Below are positions 1 through 7,214 of a DNA stretch of 23,590 nucleotides, piece after piece. The notes beneath the pieces were generated by a model, which searched no databases, had not been told where the DNA came from, and saw only the letters and a program-made list of their open reading frames with translations. This DNA comes from CAZVWV01 sp964631745 (GTDB taxonomy: Bacteria > Bdellovibrionota_C > UBA2361 > JBGSMV01), in NCBI GenBank assembly GCA_964631745.1, contig CAZVWV010000048.1, positions 1 to 23,590 on the forward strand. The letters run 5' to 3'. Position 1 is the first letter of the stretch. Each line of letters starts with the position of its first letter. A program made the translations under genes and the position numbers.

Positions 1-10
1 ATAACCATCG

Positions 11-55
11 GCGGACGAGTCGTCCGCGCTACGTAATATCTCGTGCTTTACCCCG
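11..55 (+). repeat. REP-like hairpin plus conserved tail, copy 1
   Basis: An 8-bp perfect stem (GCGGACGA, one-base loop G at 19, TCGTCCGC) occupies 11-27. It is followed by a tail reading GCTACGTAATATCTCGTGC and then TTTACCCC. The same hairpin-plus-tail arrangement with different stem bases recurs at 172-210, 1117-1143 and 16092-16134, and in inverted form at 15954-15991. Bases about 71-95 hold the same tail inverted, so two tails face each other here. Confidence 0.75.
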
Positions 56-71
56 AGGTTTTGAGCAATTA

Positions 72-217
72 GGGGCGAAGCACGAATATGACTTAGCGCC
101 GCCGTAGCCACCGCCTGCTCGCACCCGGTACTGCCTGTCGGCCTAACATTTAGTGCCACCCCGTGGCACCGGCCGGCGGAGTTGCCGGCGCTCCATAATA
201 TTTCGTGCTCTGCGGCG
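72..217 (+). repeat. Composite palindromic repeat element, copy A
   Basis: The element reads, in order: an inverted tail (72-100), a conserved core (about 101-152), hairpin 1 (GTGCCAC, loop CCC, GTGGCAC at 153-169), hairpin 2 (GCCGGC, 6-base loop, GCCGGC at 172-189) and a forward tail (190-210). The reverse complement of 15954-16139 aligns over nearly all of it, with few substitutions in the core. The left-hand hairpin present in the other copy is largely missing here. The order tail, hairpin, core, hairpin, tail resembles BIME-type composites of REP sequences. No coding potential is seen. Confidence 0.75.
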
Positions 218-386
218 CACTTGCACTTTACACGGAGTCTGTGAGCCAACAAGACCGAAACTCCGATTGCTTACATCATGACTGGAGCATTTGCCTCTCG
301 CTTTGAAGGTTTGATTACCCGAAACAAGTCTGACTATAAGGCGATTTTCACTGAGTTGAGATTAAGGTAAGATCCCCCTGAAGTTT

Positions 387-1028
387 ATGGCGATCAAAAT
401 TCGATACCAGATAGAGCACTTCGCGTATCTTACGGTTTTATTAGCGCTGATGTTTTTCCCTCAGGAGGCCCATTTGAGTCAGGAATTCTATGAATCTATT
501 GCGCTTAAAGACTTAGTCGCTATGTCTGATGTGGTGGCGGTGGCTGTTTTTGAAAATCCTCCTACCACAAAGCGCACTTTTCAATACACCGTTAAGCGTC
601 AAGTCGAGAAAGACATCGCCAAACTAAGTTTCGAAGGGCAAATTTATCATTTCAAGCTGACTGAAATTTTAAAGGACAAGCGCACCGACAAAGCGGGAAA
701 CAAAGTTTCGCTTGTAGATCCTAGATTGAGGCAAGACTTCAATGAAACTTACCAGTATGCATCCACCGGCGAAATGAAGTCCCCCATAATCTTTACCTAT
801 ACCGGTAGAATCGGCGAGAATCAGATTGAGGACTTAGCTAAGACCGGCCAACCCGTAATTTTGTTTTTTTGTAAGAATAATCTTGAGCTGAAGGAGCCGC
901 ACTTTAAGGAGTTTAACGAGACTTTTGGTGGATACGATTTATTTAGCGCTTGGTTTAGCATCGATGAGGTTGCTTTAAAAGAGAAAGTTCAATCGATGAT
1001 TAGCAAAGAAGTTCCGTATCATCTGTAA
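387..1028 (+). CDS. Small exported protein of unknown function
   Basis: This 213-aa protein is not recognised. The N-terminus has a basic stretch (residues 1-12), then a hydrophobic run FAYLTVLLALMFF (about 12-24) and a possible cleavage after EAH near residue 29, so it is probably secreted or anchored by its N-terminus. The mature part starts LSQEFYESIALKDLVAMSD and then VVAVAVFE. That pattern resembles secreted beta-rich proteins whose domain opens with a 'DLV..SDVVVVG' strand, which is an inference only. Cysteine is almost absent. The start is uncertain: only a weak AAGG lies about 18 bases upstream of the ATG. The gene looks AT-richer than the neighbouring fabF and lies between two repeat copies (72-217 and 1069-1143), so it may be an accessory insertion. 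Confidence 0.65.
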   Translation: MAIKIRYQIEHFAYLTVLLALMFFPQEAHLSQEFYESIALKDLVAMSDVVAVAVFENPPTTKRTFQYTVKRQVEKDIAKLSFEGQIYHFKLTEILKDKRTDKAGNKVSLVDPRLRQDFNETYQYASTGEMKSPIIFTYTGRIGENQIEDLAKTGQPVILFFCKNNLELKEPHFKEFNETFGGYDLFSAWFSIDEVALKEKVQSMISKEVPYHL

Positions 1029-1068
1029 TGAATTGGCGCGAGTTGACGGCCACAACGCAGTTGCCCCT

Positions 1069-1143
1069 AATTGATGCCTGTCGGCACTCAACATCTAGTC
1101 CTACTTTGTAGCCTCGGCGGGCGGGGTCCGCCCGCGCTCCATA
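1069..1143 (+). repeat. Composite palindromic repeat, partial copy B
   Basis: This copy aligns with the right half of copy A: TGCCTGTCGGC, then ACATCTAGT, then hairpin 1 (CTAC, loop TTT, GTAG at 1101-1111), hairpin 2 (GCGGGCGG, loop GGT, CCGCCCGC at 1117-1135) and the tail GCTCCATAA. The stem bases differ from copies A and C, but both hairpins still pair. It lies between the convergent 3' ends of the exported-protein gene and fabF. Confidence 0.7.
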
Positions 1144-1163
1144 ACGGCGACGATTAATGCAAT

Positions 1164-2405
1164 TTAGACTCGCCCGAACACTACCGAGGCGTTCGTGCCG
1201 CCGAACCCGAAGGAATTTGACATGGCTGTCTTGACCTCTGCTTTACGGGCCGTGTGCGGAACGTAGTCTAGATCTAGCCCTTCGCCAGGATTATCAAGGT
1301 TAATGGTCGGCGGAACTATGTTGTCTTGAATCGCCAAAATACTAAAGACGGCTTCTATGGCACCGGCGCCACCTAAGAGATGCCCGGTCATCGATTTGGT
1401 CGAGCTAACTAACAATCCTGAATGCGCCCACTCGCCGAACAACTTCTTGATCGCCAACGTCTCTGTGGCGTCATTGGCATCGGTCGAAGTTCCGTGAGCG
1501 TTAATGTAACTGATCTGGCTGGGCTTTAGGCCTGCAGCTTCTAAGGCTTGAGACATGCAATCTATTGCACCCTCACCGTCAACACAGGGCGAAGTTATAT
1601 GATATGCATCGCAACTTGCGCCGTATCCCAAAACTTCAGCATAAATTTTGGCGCCACGTGCCTTAGCTGAATCTAGCGATTCAAGCACTAAGATGGCAGC
1701 TCCCTCACCCATCACGAATCCATCTCTATCTTTATCAAAAGGACGCGAGGCCTTTTCGGGTTCTTCGTTTCGCGTAGATAACGCGCGCATAGCACAGAAC
1801 CCGCCGATTCCAAGTGGAGTGATAGCAGCCTCGGCGCCGCCTGTTACCATAAGGTCCTGAACGCCTTCTGCGATCATGCGACATGATTCACCTATGGCAT
1901 GCGTGCCCGAGGCGCAGGCGCTAGTGAGTGCATAATTAATACCTTTTAGGCCAAAGCGCATGGCCACGTTCCCGGGACCCAAATTACTGATCATGGCCGG
2001 CACAAGAAAGGGAGAGATCTTACGCGGACCGCTCTCCATCAATATTGCGTGATATCTTTCCACGGTCGCGAGGCCACCGATTCCATGCCCCAACACGCAC
2101 CCCATGCGGCTCTGTGCGAATGTTCCCGCGGACAACTTTGCGTCATCCCAAGCTTGCTGCGCTGCGGCGATTGAGAATTGCGAGAAAAGATCTAACTTTT
2201 TTACTTCCTTCGGTTCGATCCAGACGGTCGCATCAAAATTACGCACCTCTCCAGCGATTTTGGCAGGGAACTGCGAGCAATCGAAACGGGTTAGTTTCCC
2301 AATCCCTGATCTGCCAGCCTTAACTCCCTCCCAAGTAGAAGCCATCTCGTTTCCAAGCGGACTCACTACTCCCATTCCGGTAACTACAACTCTGCGTTTA
2401 CTCAT
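1164..2405 (-). CDS. fabF: 3-oxoacyl-[acyl-carrier-protein] synthase II (FabF)
   Basis: This enzyme condenses malonyl-ACP with acyl-ACP in type II fatty acid elongation in the cytoplasm. The 413-aa protein has the full KAS II signature: nucleophile Cys164 in TSACASGTHA, His304 in NAHGTSTDA, Lys337 and His342 in STKSMTGHLLGGAGA. The length and residue spacing match E. coli FabF almost exactly. The start MSKRRVVVTGMG is the usual one for the family. It is the last gene of a minus-strand run, 50 bases after prmC. No acpP gene is adjacent, unlike the common fab cluster order. The 3' end faces a palindromic repeat. Confidence 0.97.
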   Translation of the reverse strand: MSKRRVVVTGMGVVSPLGNEMASTWEGVKAGRSGIGKLTRFDCSQFPAKIAGEVRNFDATVWIEPKEVKKLDLFSQFSIAAAQQAWDDAKLSAGTFAQSRMGCVLGHGIGGLATVERYHAILMESGPRKISPFLVPAMISNLGPGNVAMRFGLKGINYALTSACASGTHAIGESCRMIAEGVQDLMVTGGAEAAITPLGIGGFCAMRALSTRNEEPEKASRPFDKDRDGFVMGEGAAILVLESLDSAKARGAKIYAEVLGYGASCDAYHITSPCVDGEGAIDCMSQALEAAGLKPSQISYINAHGTSTDANDATETLAIKKLFGEWAHSGLLVSSTKSMTGHLLGGAGAIEAVFSILAIQDNIVPPTINLDNPGEGLDLDYVPHTARKAEVKTAMSNSFGFGGTNASVVFGRV

Positions 2406-2455
2406 ATAAGACCCAAATCTATAACATATCTTTGGAAAACCGGAAAATTCATAGA

Positions 2456-3313
2456 CTAGTTTTTATGCAAGTCTAATAAGCGTGACAAGCCCGCTAAATC
2501 ATTCCAGATTCTGGCCTCATAACGCCCACCTAAGACCTGGTTGGCTAGCTCCAGGACTTGTTCGGACTGAGTTGCGCCGATTTCACACAGAAATCTCCCG
2601 CCCTGATGCAGGTGCAAGGGCAGAGCTGTTAGGATGGCGCGAATCTCAGCAAGCCCGTTCTCTTCCGCATAAAGCGCACTCTCAGGCTCGAATTTTAGCT
2701 CCCGCCCGACTTGAGTGTCAGCACCGGCAATATAGGGCGGATTTGCCAGGATTAGGTCGAACTGCTCTCTCTTTAAAGCAGAGAACCAGTCTGAATTCAA
2801 AAATGTGATCTTATCTCGCAGCCCGTGATTTCGGGCGTTCTTTTCGGCCATATCTAACGCTTCGCTGGATTTATCCACCGCCACGATCTCAAACTCACGC
2901 CTGGCTTTTTGTAGTTCATGCGAGAGCGCTACGGCGATGCATCCTGAGCCCGTGCCGAGATCCAATAATTTTAGCGCACTTCCAAAACCACTGGCATACT
3001 CCAGCGCTTTCTCAACCAAAAGTTCCGTCTCGGGCCGCGGAACAAGGCAAGCACTCGACACTTGAAACTCTAAGCCATAGAATTCCTTGCGGCCAAGGAT
3101 ATAGGCGATGGGTTCTCCCGCGAGGCGCCTTTCTACAAAGCCACTAAGTCGCGCTTCGGCCCCCGCATCAACTTCTTCGTTCGAACGTAGAAGCAAATCG
3201 ATCTTTGAAACCCCCAACACCTCACACAACAACAGCTCGGCATCCAATCTAGGACTCTCGGAAAATCCCGTCAGTTCTTTAGTCGCGCTATGCAGCAGCT
3301 CTATTAGCAGCAT
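2456..3313 (-). CDS. prmC: Release factor glutamine N5-methyltransferase (PrmC/HemK)
   Basis: PrmC uses S-adenosylmethionine to methylate the Gln of the GGQ motif in class I release factors. The 285-aa protein has the helical N-terminal recognition domain (about 1-85), the VPRPETE motif (91-97), the SAM-binding loop LDLGTGSGCIA (117-127) and the catalytic NPPY (191-194). It starts 5 bases after the prfA stop, so enzyme and substrate are almost certainly co-transcribed, a widespread arrangement. Length and motifs are normal for the family. Confidence 0.96.
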   Translation of the reverse strand: MLLIELLHSATKELTGFSESPRLDAELLLCEVLGVSKIDLLLRSNEEVDAGAEARLSGFVERRLAGEPIAYILGRKEFYGLEFQVSSACLVPRPETELLVEKALEYASGFGSALKLLDLGTGSGCIAVALSHELQKARREFEIVAVDKSSEALDMAEKNARNHGLRDKITFLNSDWFSALKREQFDLILANPPYIAGADTQVGRELKFEPESALYAEENGLAEIRAILTALPLHLHQGGRFLCEIGATQSEQVLELANQVLGGRYEARIWNDLAGLSRLLDLHKN

Positions 3314-3318
3314 TATCT

Positions 3319-4398
3319 CTATTGAATGTTTTTATCGGCTCCACGCAGGGCTTCGGCCTGATGGTGCGTTACTAACGGATCGATTAACTGATTAAGATCT
3401 CCGTTTAAGATCTCGTTTATGGCATGCACCGATAGTCCGATGCGATGGTCGGTGATTCGCGACTGCGGAAAGTTGTATGTGCGGATCTTCTCTGAACGAT
3501 CCCCGCTGCCCACCTGACTTCGTCTGGCGTCGCGTCGTTCGCGTTCCTGCTCCTCAAGTTTCAGCTCATAAAGTCTGGCTCTTAAAACACGCATGGCTTT
3601 ATCTTTATTCTTGTGTTGAGACTTTTCATCCTGCATCGCCACCACCAAACCGGTGGGAAGATGTGTTATGCGCACGGCAGAATCGGTAGTATTGACGCTC
3701 TGCCCGCCTGGCCCGCCTGAACGATATACATCGATGCGCAGGTCTTTGTCTTGGATATCCACCTCGACCTCTTCAACCTCGGGCAGGACGGCTACAGTTA
3801 CGGTTGATGTGTGCACGCGGCCGGAACCTTCAGTGGCCGGTACGCGCTGCACACGGTGCACACCACGCTCATATTTCAACCGGCTAAAGGCGCCCTCCCC
3901 ATTTATCATGGCGATCACTTCTTTATATCCACCCATGGAACCGGAACTTGTGCTCATGAGTTCGACCTTCCATCCCCTCACTTCGGAGTATCGCAAATAC
4001 ATCCGAAACAGCTCCCCCGCAAACAAACTGGCTTCATCTCCCCCGGTGCCAGCTCGAATTTCAAGAATTACGTTCTTGTGATCGTTTGGATCTTTCGGAA
4101 GCAGCAGCAATTTAAGATTCTCGGCCAAGCCCTCCATCTCTTTCTCAAGCAAGCCGATCTCTTCCTTGGCCATCTCCAAAAGGCCTGCGTCTTTCTCTGT
4201 GTCGACTAACTTGCGGCTGCTTTCGTACTCTTCTTGGGCTTTTTTATAAGCCCGATAATTGGCCACGATTTCGCGTAGCTCCTTATGCTCTTTCGAATAT
4301 TTAGTTAAGAGCTCTCTGTTGGCTATCACATCCGGAGATGACAGCATCTCGGTCAGCTCCTCAAAACGCCGCTCTACTTCTTCGAGTTTATGCCACAC
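3319..4398 (-). CDS. prfA: Peptide chain release factor 1 (RF1)
   Basis: RF1 terminates translation at UAA and UAG. The 359-aa protein carries a coiled-coil N-terminal domain (about 1-100), the tripeptide anticodon PAT (187-189), which marks RF1 rather than RF2 (SPF), and the peptidyl-transferase motif GGQ (231-233). Gln233 is the target of PrmC, encoded immediately downstream. The start is a GTG at 4396-4398, giving MWHKLEEVE, which aligns with the usual MLDKLE start. The preceding gene ends 33 bases upstream. The rpmE or hemA neighbour common in other bacteria is absent. Confidence 0.97.
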   Translation of the reverse strand: MWHKLEEVERRFEELTEMLSSPDVIANRELLTKYSKEHKELREIVANYRAYKKAQEEYESSRKLVDTEKDAGLLEMAKEEIGLLEKEMEGLAENLKLLLLPKDPNDHKNVILEIRAGTGGDEASLFAGELFRMYLRYSEVRGWKVELMSTSSGSMGGYKEVIAMINGEGAFSRLKYERGVHRVQRVPATEGSGRVHTSTVTVAVLPEVEEVEVDIQDKDLRIDVYRSGGPGGQSVNTTDSAVRITHLPTGLVVAMQDEKSQHKNKDKAMRVLRARLYELKLEEQERERRDARRSQVGSGDRSEKIRTYNFPQSRITDHRIGLSVHAINEILNGDLNQLIDPLVTHHQAEALRGADKNIQ

Positions 4399-4431
4399 GA
4401 CCTAGTCCTTAAGTACATAGTTATAGTATTT

Positions 4432-5610
4432 CTACAATTTGCCGATTGCGTCGACGACAGCCGAGTGCAGCTCCGGCCGCAATGCGCGAATTTTTTTATT
4501 AGATCTACTTGGATTAATTCTGTTGGACATTAGAACTATATCCAAATTGCTGGCGGGCTCGATCCACAGTGAGCAGCCCGTAAAACCACACATCCCAACG
4601 GCATCACTACTAAGCTTGCTTTCATCCATGCCGTTCTCTTTGGAAGGCGTATCCCAGCCAAACTGCCATCCGGCACTATCTAGGTTCTCAACTCCGCCCC
4701 AAAGCGTGGCCACGGACTCGCTCGTTAAAAAGCTGCTTTGCCCGCGATAGGCGGCGATAAGCTCCGACGCAAATCGGTGTACATCGGAAGCGGTCGAGAA
4801 AAGTCCGCTGTGTCCCGCAATGCCGCCCATGGCCCAGGCGTTATCGTCATGCACCTCGCCGCACAGCACGCGCTTTCGCCAAGAACAATCCTCGGTGGGC
4901 GCGATCATATCTTTGACCGGATGAATGCCGCGCCTACGGATTAACGAGAGATCAACAAAGCTCGTGGTTCTCAAACCAAGCGCGTGAAAGATTTGGTGGT
5001 AAGCGGCGCGATCGAGACTCATACCCGTTAAAAGCTCGACTATATGTCCAAGCAAAATGTAGCCCAGGTCGCTGTAAATCTGTCTGGACCCCGGGGCGGA
5101 TTTCAACTGCGAGCGCTTAAGTTGCGTGACGATATATTCACGCGCGCCGCGGCTTGTCATAATTCCCATACGAGATCCGGCGTTTGCCCGCAGCAACTCC
5201 TCAAAGTATGGAGCCCAATGCGGCAATCCCGAGGAATGCGATAGCAGGTGCGCAATGGTTACATCTGATTTGTTATAAACCGAAAAGCCCTCGATGAAGC
5301 GTGGTATTTTATCTTCCAGCTTTAGCTTGCCGCTCTCAACCAATTTCATGACGAGCGTGGCGGTTACCATTATATGGGTAAGGGAAGCCACATCGAAGAC
5401 AGTATCAAACTGCATCACGGAGCCATCTGAACCTTTATAACGCGCGCTGCGTTCCCCAAAAGCGCGCGCGTAAAGCTCGTGCCCGGCTTGCCCAACAATC
5501 AAAACCGCGCCGGGGAAGACTCCCTCTTCAACGCCACGCTGCATGATTTTCTCGACTTCGGAGAAGATCCCACTCGCGCTGGCTGCTTGATTATCTATGG
5601 CTACACTCAT
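4432..5610 (-). CDS. Beta-lactamase-fold serine hydrolase with altered SxxK motif
   Basis: This 392-aa protein belongs to the class C beta-lactamase/DD-peptidase-like (Pfam Beta-lactamase) family. The three active-site boxes can be placed. SxxK is replaced by Ser76-Leu-Thr-His79 in FDVASLTHIM, where FDLASLTK is normal. The Tyr box is Y179-S-D181 in QIYSDLGYILLG, and the third box is H267-S-G269 in GIAGHSGLFSTA. The His79 codon is CAT at 5374-5376; at least two base changes separate it from a Lys codon, so a single sequencing error is unlikely. No signal peptide is obvious. It lies between an LD-carboxypeptidase gene and prfA, so a role near peptidoglycan peptides is plausible. It could be an esterase-like, altered or non-catalytic member. 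Confidence 0.88.
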   Translation of the reverse strand: MSVAIDNQAASASGIFSEVEKIMQRGVEEGVFPGAVLIVGQAGHELYARAFGERSARYKGSDGSVMQFDTVFDVASLTHIMVTATLVMKLVESGKLKLEDKIPRFIEGFSVYNKSDVTIAHLLSHSSGLPHWAPYFEELLRANAGSRMGIMTSRGAREYIVTQLKRSQLKSAPGSRQIYSDLGYILLGHIVELLTGMSLDRAAYHQIFHALGLRTTSFVDLSLIRRRGIHPVKDMIAPTEDCSWRKRVLCGEVHDDNAWAMGGIAGHSGLFSTASDVHRFASELIAAYRGQSSFLTSESVATLWGGVENLDSAGWQFGWDTPSKENGMDESKLSSDAVGMCGFTGCSLWIEPASNLDIVLMSNRINPSRSNKKIRALRPELHSAVVDAIGKL

Positions 5611-5640
5611 ATGGCTTGCAGATTAGATCCTACTATAGAG

Positions 5641-6597
5641 CTAGCGCGAATGAAACATGGCAGAGAGTAGCTCAAGTCCCTTACCAGAGAGGCGCGCTGA
5701 TACACCAAATGGCAGCGGGAGATTAAGCGCTTCATGCCCGAAGGGACCAAAGCCCACCACCGGAAAGGGCGCTTCGCGAAAGGAGTCCTTTACTACTTCG
5801 AGCATGGTTGGCGCGTTTTTGTTAGGGTCGATGCAATTACTGAAGTTACCTAAATAGATACCCTTTACCTTCTTAAAACAGCCCGCCAACCTGAGCTGCA
5901 TAAGTTGCCGGTGGATCCTGTAGGGCTTCTCGCCTACGTCCTCCAAAAAAAGGATCTTTCCGGCGCAATCTAGCTGATAACTGGTGCCCAGGAGACTTGC
6001 CAAAATCGCCAAGTTTCCCCCTACGATAGGAGCGCGCGCTTCACGATTCCTGCCCGCAAGTAGTTTTCCAGGAAGCTTCGTTAAAATATCCGGAAGATCT
6101 CCCTCTAATAACGCCAGGAGCGTATCAGCGCTCTTTTTTCGTTCGGCGCTCTTTGAATACTCTCCAAACCCCCCTTCGATACCGGGCCCATGGATGACCG
6201 GAACCCCCGATTTTTGGTACAACGCCACTAAAATGGCGGTAATATCAGAAAATCCCACGAAGGGCTTCGGATTTTTCTCAATCTTCGAATAATTAAGCTT
6301 GCCTAGAAGCTCCATGGAACTGTAACCGCCGCGGGATGAAACGATTGCATGCACTGACTTATCAGAAAAAAGCTCCTCTAACGCCCTGACCCTTGTAGAC
6401 ACTGAAGCGCAACCGAACAGAAATCGCTTACTTCCATAAAATTTGGATGGGTCAAACGGCACTTTAACTTCATGGCCTAACCTGTTGATCTCACGTAATG
6501 CTCTCCGGAACCGTACAGGCTCACTAGGCGAAGCAAGGCCGCACACTCCGATTTTTAGAGCAAAATTTGGCCCCAGTTTACGACCAGTGATCTTCAC
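5641..6597 (-). CDS. LD-carboxypeptidase family protein (peptidase S66)
   Basis: S66 enzymes cleave the bond between an L- and a D-residue, classically tetrapeptide to tripeptide in murein recycling; MccF relatives hydrolyse peptide-nucleotides. The 318-aa protein shows the nucleophile region SSRGGYSSMELL with Ser94, the segment KPFVGFSDITA (111-121), a catalytic Glu in FLEDVGEKPYRIHRQL (E219 or E223) and His288 in GFGPFGHEALNLPLP. That is the complete S66 pattern. Length is typical and no signal peptide is seen, so it should be cytoplasmic. The start is GTG at 6595-6597; no strong ribosome site is visible. It heads a five-gene minus-strand run with short gaps (30, 33, 5 and 50 bases). Confidence 0.9.
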   Translation of the reverse strand: MKITGRKLGPNFALKIGVCGLASPSEPVRFRRALREINRLGHEVKVPFDPSKFYGSKRFLFGCASVSTRVRALEELFSDKSVHAIVSSRGGYSSMELLGKLNYSKIEKNPKPFVGFSDITAILVALYQKSGVPVIHGPGIEGGFGEYSKSAERKKSADTLLALLEGDLPDILTKLPGKLLAGRNREARAPIVGGNLAILASLLGTSYQLDCAGKILFLEDVGEKPYRIHRQLMQLRLAGCFKKVKGIYLGNFSNCIDPNKNAPTMLEVVKDSFREAPFPVVGFGPFGHEALNLPLPFGVSARLSGKGLELLSAMFHSR

Positions 6598-6730
6598 GAT
6601 ATTGGCTCAATTTGATTAAGACACCACTTTTGTACTATAAACTGGGGGCATCCTGAAAGTTAACTCCGCCTCTTTTATGAATATATTTTGAGGCAAGAAG
6701 CAGAATTTTGAGAAACTTTGGAATTTCCAA

Positions 6731-6761
6731 CTTGAAATTCGGTCTTCGAGTGTGCATATAA
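6731..6761 (+). promoter_or_regulatory. Probable groESL promoter
   Basis: CTTGAAA (6731-6737) is followed 16-17 bases later by GCATATAA (6754-6761). The first box matches the heat-shock sigma-32 -35 consensus. The second is closer to a sigma-70 type -10 than to the CCCCAT type. Transcription would begin near 6767, giving a leader of about 97 bases before groES. Confidence 0.5.
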
Positions 6762-6804
6762 GGGGCGGCTCGTTTCTAGGATTTAGAGCAGAGCTTTTAG
6801 TTTT

Positions 6805-6834
6805 TTTCGGCGAATTTATGCTAATCCGCCGAAA
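6805..6834 (+). promoter_or_regulatory. Inverted repeat in the groES leader
   Basis: TTTCGGCG (6805-6812) and CGCCGAAA (6827-6834) are exact reverse complements around a 14-base spacer. The repeat sits just before the ribosome site GGAGGAAGG (6849-6857) and the ATG at 6864. It is not the CIRCE sequence, but it occupies the place where CIRCE usually lies. It may be an operator or an RNA hairpin affecting groES translation or stability. Confidence 0.55.
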
Positions 6835-6863
6835 TCAATGAAATTTTTGGAGGAAGGAACATT

Positions 6864-7175
6864 ATGGCAAAAGAAGGTGCTACAAAAATCAGACCACTTC
6901 AAGACCGTCTGATTGTGATGCGTATCGAAGGTGATGACAAAACCGCTGGTGGAATTATCATCCCTGATTCGGCTAAAGAGAAGCCACAACAGGGTAAAGT
7001 GGTTTCCGTTGGTAAAGGTAAATTTAGAGAAGACGGCACAATTATTCCGCTCGATCTAAAGAAGGGTGACACCATCCTTTTCGGAAAATATTCTGGCTCA
7101 GAAATCAAGATCGATGGCCAAGAGTATTTGATCATGCGCGAGGACGACGTCCTGGGCGTATTGGAAGCTGCTTAA
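6864..7175 (+). CDS. groES: Co-chaperonin GroES
   Basis: GroES forms the heptameric lid of the GroEL folding chamber in the cytoplasm. The 103-aa protein has the expected chain: KIRPLQDRLIVMRI at the N-terminus, the mobile loop around GDDKTAGGIIIPDSAKEK (about 23-40) and the C-terminal YLIMREDDVLGVLE. It carries about six extra residues (MAKEGAT) compared with the usual start. The ATG is fixed by a strong GGAGG about 10 bases upstream. groEL follows after 39 bases. Confidence 0.98.
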   Translation: MAKEGATKIRPLQDRLIVMRIEGDDKTAGGIIIPDSAKEKPQQGKVVSVGKGKFREDGTIIPLDLKKGDTILFGKYSGSEIKIDGQEYLIMREDDVLGVLEAA

Positions 7176-7214
7176 TTTATTACAACAATCTTAATATTAA
7201 TCTAAGAGGAAACA

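Larger units (their letters stand above)
1..386. other. Gene-free left edge, rich in palindromic repeats
   Basis: No credible coding region is seen here. The first ~217 bases are a mosaic of REP-like hairpins and their conserved tails, described in separate entries. From about 220 to 386 the sequence is unremarkable and runs into the start of the small exported protein at 387. No clear promoter could be assigned for that gene. Confidence 0.6.

Noticed and set aside
120..200. GGCCTAAC as an integron attC-type core site
   Set aside because: No matching GTTRRRY partner lies at the expected distance, and the inverted copy has CCTAAG instead. The palindromes fit REP-like repeats better.
6598..6863. 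CIRCE operator before groES
   Set aside because: The consensus TTAGCACTC and its complement are absent; only an unrelated 8-bp inverted repeat is present.
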